Below are positions 4,577-8,050 of a DNA stretch of 8,050 nt, one piece after another (positions within the stretch are counted from its first letter, which is position 1; each line of letters starts with the position of its first letter). This DNA comes from JBOGGN01 sp050744165 (lineage in GTDB: Bacteria > Actinomycetota > Acidimicrobiia > Acidimicrobiales > Palsa-688): assembly GCA_050744165.1 (NCBI GenBank), contig JBOGGN010000027.1, forward strand, positions 1-8,050, read 5' to 3'. The notes under the pieces are model-generated. The model was not told where the DNA came from. It ran no database searches and saw only the letters and a program-made list of their open reading frames with translations. The position numbers and the translations under genes are program-made.

Positions 4577-5681
4577 GGCCGGTAGGCACCGGCAGGTCCA
4601 GCGAAGCCAGGGCGCCAACCAGGCGCTCGATGTCTTCGTCGGAGTGAGCGGCCGAGAGCGACAGCCGCAGCCGTGCCGTGCCCGGCGCCACGGTCGGTGG
4701 TCGTATGGCAGGGACGAGCAGGCCCTGGCGGCGCAGGGCGGCGGCGACCTCGAGGGCGTGGCGCTCCGAGCCGAGCAGGACAGGGATGATGGGCGAGGGG
4801 TGGCGGGGTTTGACGCGCTCGACATGGCGACGGAGACGCGCTACCAGGGCAGCGCCTTGCGGAGATCGGACCACGTCGATGGCGGCGGCCGCGGCCGCAC
4901 AGTCGGCGGGAGTCGGTGCGGTGGTGAAGATGAACGGCCGAGCCGCGTTGACCAGCCAGTCGATCCACCGCCGTGACCCGGCGACGAATCCTCCGAGGGA
5001 TCCCAGGGCCTTGGACAGGGTGCCCACCCGCAGGAGGTCCAGACCGTCTGGGCCGTCTGGGCCGAGCTTGGGGCCGAGGACGGCGTGGGCCTCGTCGAGG
5101 ATGAGCAAAGCTTCCCGCTGGGCGCACAGTTGCGCCAGCTCACGCACCGGTGCGACGTCCCCGTCCATGGAGAAGACCGATTCGCTGACCACGACGAGCG
5201 GACCGCGGGTCTCGGCCATGGATGCGGCGAGGGTGTCGAGGGCGAGGTGGGGATACACCACAACCGGAGCTTGGGCGAGCCGGCAGCCGTCGATGATTGA
5301 GGCGTGGTTGCGCTCGTCGGAAAAGATCGTGGCACCGGAGCCCCGCAGGACCGAGAGCACGGCCAGGTTGGCCGCGTACCCGGTGGCCAACACGAGCGCG
5401 GCCTCGGTGCCTTTCCACGCCGCCAGGGAGCTCTCGAGCGCGGCATGCACCGGGCGGGTCCCGGAAAGGAGGCGGGACGAGGTCGAGCCCGCGCCCCACT
5501 GTTCGAGCGCCTCTCGCGCCGCGGCCACCACCGACCGCCACGACGTCAACCCCAGGTAGTCGTTCGAGGCGAAGGACACCAGCGCGCCGGCGCGGGGGTC
5601 GAAGACCTCGGTGCACCGCCAGCGGTCGCTTCGCCGGACCTCGTCCAACCGTTCGTCCAGCCAGCCCCGCCACACGGTCAC
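4572..5681 (-). CDS. bioF: 8-amino-7-oxononanoate synthase
   Basis: BioF is a PLP enzyme that condenses pimeloyl thioester with L-alanine to give 8-amino-7-oxononanoate (KAPA), the first step of ring-precursor assembly. The 369-residue product has the alpha-oxoamine synthase landmarks in order: SNDYLGL (39-45), GAGSTSSRLLSGT (63-75), NHASIIDG (125-132, His126 stacking on PLP), SVFSMDGDVAP (168-178), LILDEAHAVLG (193-203, Asp196 and His199) and the Schiff-base lysine in GTLSKALGSLGG (Lys224). Length is slightly below the common 380-400 but all core motifs are present. The start is GTG at 5681, overlapping the bioA stop as GTGA; its own stop overlaps the first bioD start as ATGA. These two 4-bp overlaps mean the three proteins are translationally coupled, consistent with roughly equal synthesis. 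Confidence 0.93.
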   Translation of the reverse strand: MTVWRGWLDERLDEVRRSDRWRCTEVFDPRAGALVSFASNDYLGLTSWRSVVAAAREALEQWGAGSTSSRLLSGTRPVHAALESSLAAWKGTEAALVLATGYAANLAVLSVLRGSGATIFSDERNHASIIDGCRLAQAPVVVYPHLALDTLAASMAETRGPLVVVSESVFSMDGDVAPVRELAQLCAQREALLILDEAHAVLGPKLGPDGPDGLDLLRVGTLSKALGSLGGFVAGSRRWIDWLVNAARPFIFTTAPTPADCAAAAAAIDVVRSPQGAALVARLRRHVERVKPRHPSPIIPVLLGSERHALEVAAALRRQGLLVPAIRPPTVAPGTARLRLSLSAAHSDEDIERLVGALASLDLPVPTGP

Positions 5682-6964
5682 CGCGATGCGACCTCGGCCA
5701 GCGAGGCAGCCACGACCGCCACGAGGTAGGACACCTCCTCACTCGTCACCGTGAGCGGTGGCACGAGCACGACGACCGGCCCAAGGGGCCGGACCAGGAC
5801 GCCGGCGCGTACGCAGGCGTTGGCCACCAACCGCGCCCGGGTGGCGCCTTCGTCGCCGGGGCGCAGTTCGATGCCGCACATCAGGCCCCGCCGGCGAATG
5901 GCCGCGACCTCGGGCCGGGCCCCCAGGGCGGCCTCCAGTTCCGCCGCCAGCTGCTCGCCGCGGGCGACCACATTTTCCAGTACCCGCCACTCCTGGAGCA
6001 GCTCCAGGTGCCGCCGCGCTACGGCGGCCGCCAGGGCGTTGCCGCCGTAGGAATGACCATGGAAGAAGGCCCGCTCCGGGGACCCCGCGAAGGCATCGAA
6101 AATACGGCCCGAGGCGACGGTCACCGACATCGGAAGGTAACCGCCGGTAAGCCCTTTCCCCAGGCACAGAAGGTCAGGGGCCAGGGAACATTGCTCGCAC
6201 GCGAACAGCGTTCCCGTCCTGCCGAAACCGGTCGCAACCTCGTCTGCGATAAGCGGAATACCGTGCTCTCGACACGACTCACCAAGACGCTGGAACGACT
6301 CGGCCGGCGCCATCTGCATGCCTGCCGCGCCCTGCACGAGAGGTTCGACGATCACCGCCGCCAACTCCTGGCGATGTGTCTTTACCAACTGGCACGCCGA
6401 GCTGAAGGTGGGATCCTGGTCGTAGGTCGGTGCCCGTAGTACGGGAAAGCGCAGCGGGTCGAACAGATCGGTGCCAAAGCCGCCGGCGCCGACCGAGAGG
6501 GAACCGACCGTGTCCCCGTGATAGGCGCCGCCAAATGCGAGGAAATGGCGCCGCAACTCTCCCTGGTTGTGCCAGAACTGGAAGGCCATCTTCACCGCCT
6601 GCTCGACCGCATCCGCCCCATCGGACGCGAACAGGAAGTGGGGATCGGGCACCGGGACGACCCTGGCCAACGCCTCTGCCAGCTCGATCACCGCAGTGTT
6701 CCCGTTGCCGAGCAGCGTGCTGTGGGCGACCCGACCGAGCTGGGACACGATGGCGTCGTCGAGCTCGGGGACTCGGTGGCCGAGCGTGTTCACCCACAGG
6801 GAGGAGATAGCGTCGAGGTAACGCCGGCCTTCGGTGTCGACGAGGTAGTGACCCTCGGCCCGCTCCACGATGATCGGCTCCGCGGACGCCAAGGTGGACA
6901 TCTGGGTGAAACCGTGCCAGACGACGGCGGCGTCGCGTTCGAGCCACGTCGGTTGTTCACCCAT
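5678..6964 (-). CDS. bioA: Adenosylmethionine-8-amino-7-oxononanoate aminotransferase
   Basis: BioA is a class III PLP aminotransferase that converts KAPA to 7,8-diaminopelargonic acid, unusually using S-adenosylmethionine as amino donor. The 428-residue product has typical length and motifs: WHGFTQM (16-22, the family's WHPFTQ with Pro to Gly), SSLWVNTLGH (54-63), GAYHGDTVG (146-154, Tyr148), ADEVATGFGRTG (240-251, Asp241 contacting the PLP ring nitrogen), LCLGKGLTGGYLPM (266-279, PLP-binding Lys270) and FHGHSYGGNALAAA (301-314). The ATG at 6964 was chosen because similarity to BioA begins right after it; upstream codons to 7171 are unlike BioA. No good ribosome-binding site precedes it (gtggcccg). 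It heads the operon and should have its promoter in 6965-7094, where I see no convincing -35/-10 pair. No BioQ- or BirA-type operator was recognised. Confidence 0.93.
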   Translation of the reverse strand: MGEQPTWLERDAAVVWHGFTQMSTLASAEPIIVERAEGHYLVDTEGRRYLDAISSLWVNTLGHRVPELDDAIVSQLGRVAHSTLLGNGNTAVIELAEALARVVPVPDPHFLFASDGADAVEQAVKMAFQFWHNQGELRRHFLAFGGAYHGDTVGSLSVGAGGFGTDLFDPLRFPVLRAPTYDQDPTFSSACQLVKTHRQELAAVIVEPLVQGAAGMQMAPAESFQRLGESCREHGIPLIADEVATGFGRTGTLFACEQCSLAPDLLCLGKGLTGGYLPMSVTVASGRIFDAFAGSPERAFFHGHSYGGNALAAAVARRHLELLQEWRVLENVVARGEQLAAELEAALGARPEVAAIRRRGLMCGIELRPGDEGATRARLVANACVRAGVLVRPLGPVVVLVPPLTVTSEEVSYLVAVVAASLAEVASR

Positions 6965-7035
6965 CGGGCCACTGTGCCAGACCCAGCCTGCCGGTGGCCA
7001 TGACGGCGGGCCGGGGTGGATGGCGGGTGGAGGGC

Positions 7036-7082
7036 GGGTGGCCCGAATACCTGGCGCTATACGACAGGTTTTCGGGCCACCC
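7036..7082 (-). terminator. Strong interrupted hairpin after the secreted-protein gene
   Basis: Arms gggtggcccgaa (7036-7047) and ttcgggccaccc (7071-7082) pair perfectly over 12 bp. After a T/T mismatch, acctg (7049-7053) and caggt (7065-7069) add 5 bp, leaving an 11-nt loop. It begins 12 bp after the stop codon of the minus-strand secreted-protein gene, the usual terminator position. No U-tract follows, so termination would be of the U-less actinobacterial kind. It also lies in the upstream region of bioA. Confidence 0.6.
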
Positions 7083-7094
7083 CACGCCAGCGGG

Positions 7095-7958
7095 CTAGGG
7101 AACTGCGGGGACGAGGATCTTGTCGGCGCCCGCCAGGGTGATGGTGTCGATGCCTTGAGGGGTGGGCGCACCGACGTAGCAGGTCGACGGGAGGATCACG
7201 GTGCACGGCACCGGGTCGAAGACGTGGGTGAACGAACCTGCGGTGTCGGTGGTCACCATCACGTTGTTCGTCTGGACACAGGGGTTCTGGGGCACGATCC
7301 AGTTGGTCTGCGAGCATTCCGCGATCGTGTACGTGGTGGCCGGGACGAAGCCGCTGCCGTGCAGGTCGATAAGCGGCGCCGCGGTGGCCACCGGCGTGGG
7401 GATCGTCACGATCTGTGGCGATTCGAGCGACAGATTCACGATCGAGGTCCGGCTGTGGATCCCGCCGTTGACCGGCGTGAACATCATCTGGTAGGTGGCG
7501 TTGCACGGCAGGCTCAGCGTGACCGGAATGGGCGCCGGCGTGTTGTATTTAGTCAGCACGGCGATTTGGGTCAGGTAGCTGAGCGGCGGCTCGGCCAGGT
7601 TGGTGACCAGCGTGACCTTGACCTTGCTGGCTCGGCCGGTGTAGCCGAGGAAGGTGTTGCCGACCGCCACCGGCGGGGGCACGGGAAAGAATTCGGCAGA
7701 GACCGTCTGGCCGGGCATGGGATGGCCCTGCTGCGGAGCGGCGGTGCCGCTGACGGGCACCGGCGTGGCCGCCGGGCAACCCAGTGCGCTGAGCACCGAG
7801 GTTCCGATGTTGCCATTGACCTGCCCGGCGAAATACTGCTGCGGTCCGATCAGGACTTGGGCCGGTTGGGCGCTGGCAGGGACCGCCAGCAGCGCCGCTG
7901 CCCCGGCGGTGAGGGCCACCGTGGCGGCGGCGACGAGCATCTTCGTGAAAGGTTTCAT
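7095..7958 (-). CDS. Exported protein with C-terminal neocarzinostatin-like domain
   Basis: The 287-residue product starts at ATG 7958, which has cgggag five bases upstream; an in-frame ATG at 7991 lacks such a signal and would break the signal-peptide layout. Residues 1-30 are a Sec signal peptide: Lys3 and Lys6, a hydrophobic core to about 26, and VPASA before Gln31. The mature N-terminal half (31-190) is Pro/Thr/Val-rich, probably beta, with Cys61 and Cys152, and I do not recognise it. Residues about 195-258 resemble the neocarzinostatin/macromomycin immunoglobulin-like fold: DLHGSGFVPATTYTIAEC, then MVTTDTAGSFTHVF. Cys215/Cys227 and Cys252/Cys260 are spaced like that family's two disulfides. 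In characterised members the fold holds an enediyne chromophore, but many actinobacterial secreted proteins reuse it without any enediyne genes, and none are visible here. The ligand is unknown. The gene appears monocistronic and is followed by a hairpin. Confidence 0.7.
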   Translation of the reverse strand: MKPFTKMLVAAATVALTAGAAALLAVPASAQPAQVLIGPQQYFAGQVNGNIGTSVLSALGCPAATPVPVSGTAAPQQGHPMPGQTVSAEFFPVPPPVAVGNTFLGYTGRASKVKVTLVTNLAEPPLSYLTQIAVLTKYNTPAPIPVTLSLPCNATYQMMFTPVNGGIHSRTSIVNLSLESPQIVTIPTPVATAAPLIDLHGSGFVPATTYTIAECSQTNWIVPQNPCVQTNNVMVTTDTAGSFTHVFDPVPCTVILPSTCYVGAPTPQGIDTITLAGADKILVPAVP

Positions 7959-8035
7959 CAGGCTCCCGTTTCTCGACTGGGTCGCCTGCATGACGCACCA
8001 GGCCGGGAAAATGTTGTGAACTGGTGGCGCCTGAG

Positions 8036-8049
8036 CGCGTGATCACGCG
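8036..8049. promoter_or_regulatory. 14-bp perfect palindrome upstream of the secreted-protein gene
   Basis: The sequence cgcgtgatcacgcg is self-complementary over 14 bp with gatc at its centre. It lies 78 bp upstream of the start codon at 7958, at the window edge. That position suits an operator or promoter-proximal protein-binding site; without the sequence beyond 8050 it could equally belong to the neighbouring gene. Confidence 0.3.
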
Positions 8050-8050
8050 T

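Noticed and set aside
3665..4585. Plus-strand 306-codon frame over the PIN-like gene end and bioD
   Set aside because: Ser/Arg-rich composition typical of a shadow; bioD on the other strand has all its motifs.
4576..5127. Extending BioD upstream to a 405-residue fusion
   Set aside because: The extension is an out-of-frame shadow of bioF; BioD similarity begins only after the 12-bp repeats.
6965..7171. Extending BioA upstream to a 497-residue form
   Set aside because: The added residues are Pro-rich, unlike BioA, and would overlap the secreted-protein gene and its hairpin.

Overview
The window is GC-rich and densely coding, with in-frame GTG and TTG starts. Three features suggest a high-GC Actinobacterium: a Thr-rich extracellular tail, a secreted protein with a neocarzinostatin-like domain, and an AbrB/PIN-like toxin-antitoxin pair. 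My guess is an acidimicrobial lineage. That placement is inference from protein style; there is no rRNA or marker gene here.

Layout. Positions 1-186 (+) hold the 3' end of a gene for a Thr-rich tailed protein. After a hairpin and a six-frame stop cluster comes a standalone LigD-type polymerase-domain gene (325-1242, -). Positions 1301-3066 form a scrambled accessory patch: an internally deleted TMEM175-type gene (1321-1470), a Uma2-family nuclease gene (1502-2062, +), a broken PIN-domain toxin fragment (2074-2263, -), a 53-bp exact copy of the ligD 3' end (2317-2369), and an intact TMEM175/DUF1211 gene (2407-3066, +). Next is an AbrB-type antitoxin and PIN-like toxin operon (3147-3798, +) with a likely operator. 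The complete bioA-bioF-bioD operon follows on the minus strand (6964 down to 3910), each gene overlapping the next by 4 bp. Last is a minus-strand gene for an exported protein with a neocarzinostatin-like C-terminal domain (7095-7958), with a strong hairpin just after its stop codon.

How it fits together. BioA, BioF and BioD catalyse three successive steps from pimeloyl thioester to dethiobiotin; BioB and the pimeloyl-forming enzymes are not in the window. The most unusual structure is the 328-3066 patch. It reads as a duplicated, divergent ligD-polymerase/TMEM175 pair in which each copy has lost a different gene: the left copy keeps ligD and carries a gutted TMEM175, while the right copy keeps TMEM175 and only a stub of ligD. 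A Uma2 gene and a decayed PIN toxin lie between. Recombination across the 112-bp TMEM175 repeat would remove exactly 1086 bp and restore one intact pair.

I found no tRNA, rRNA, CRISPR array, transposase or IS end.
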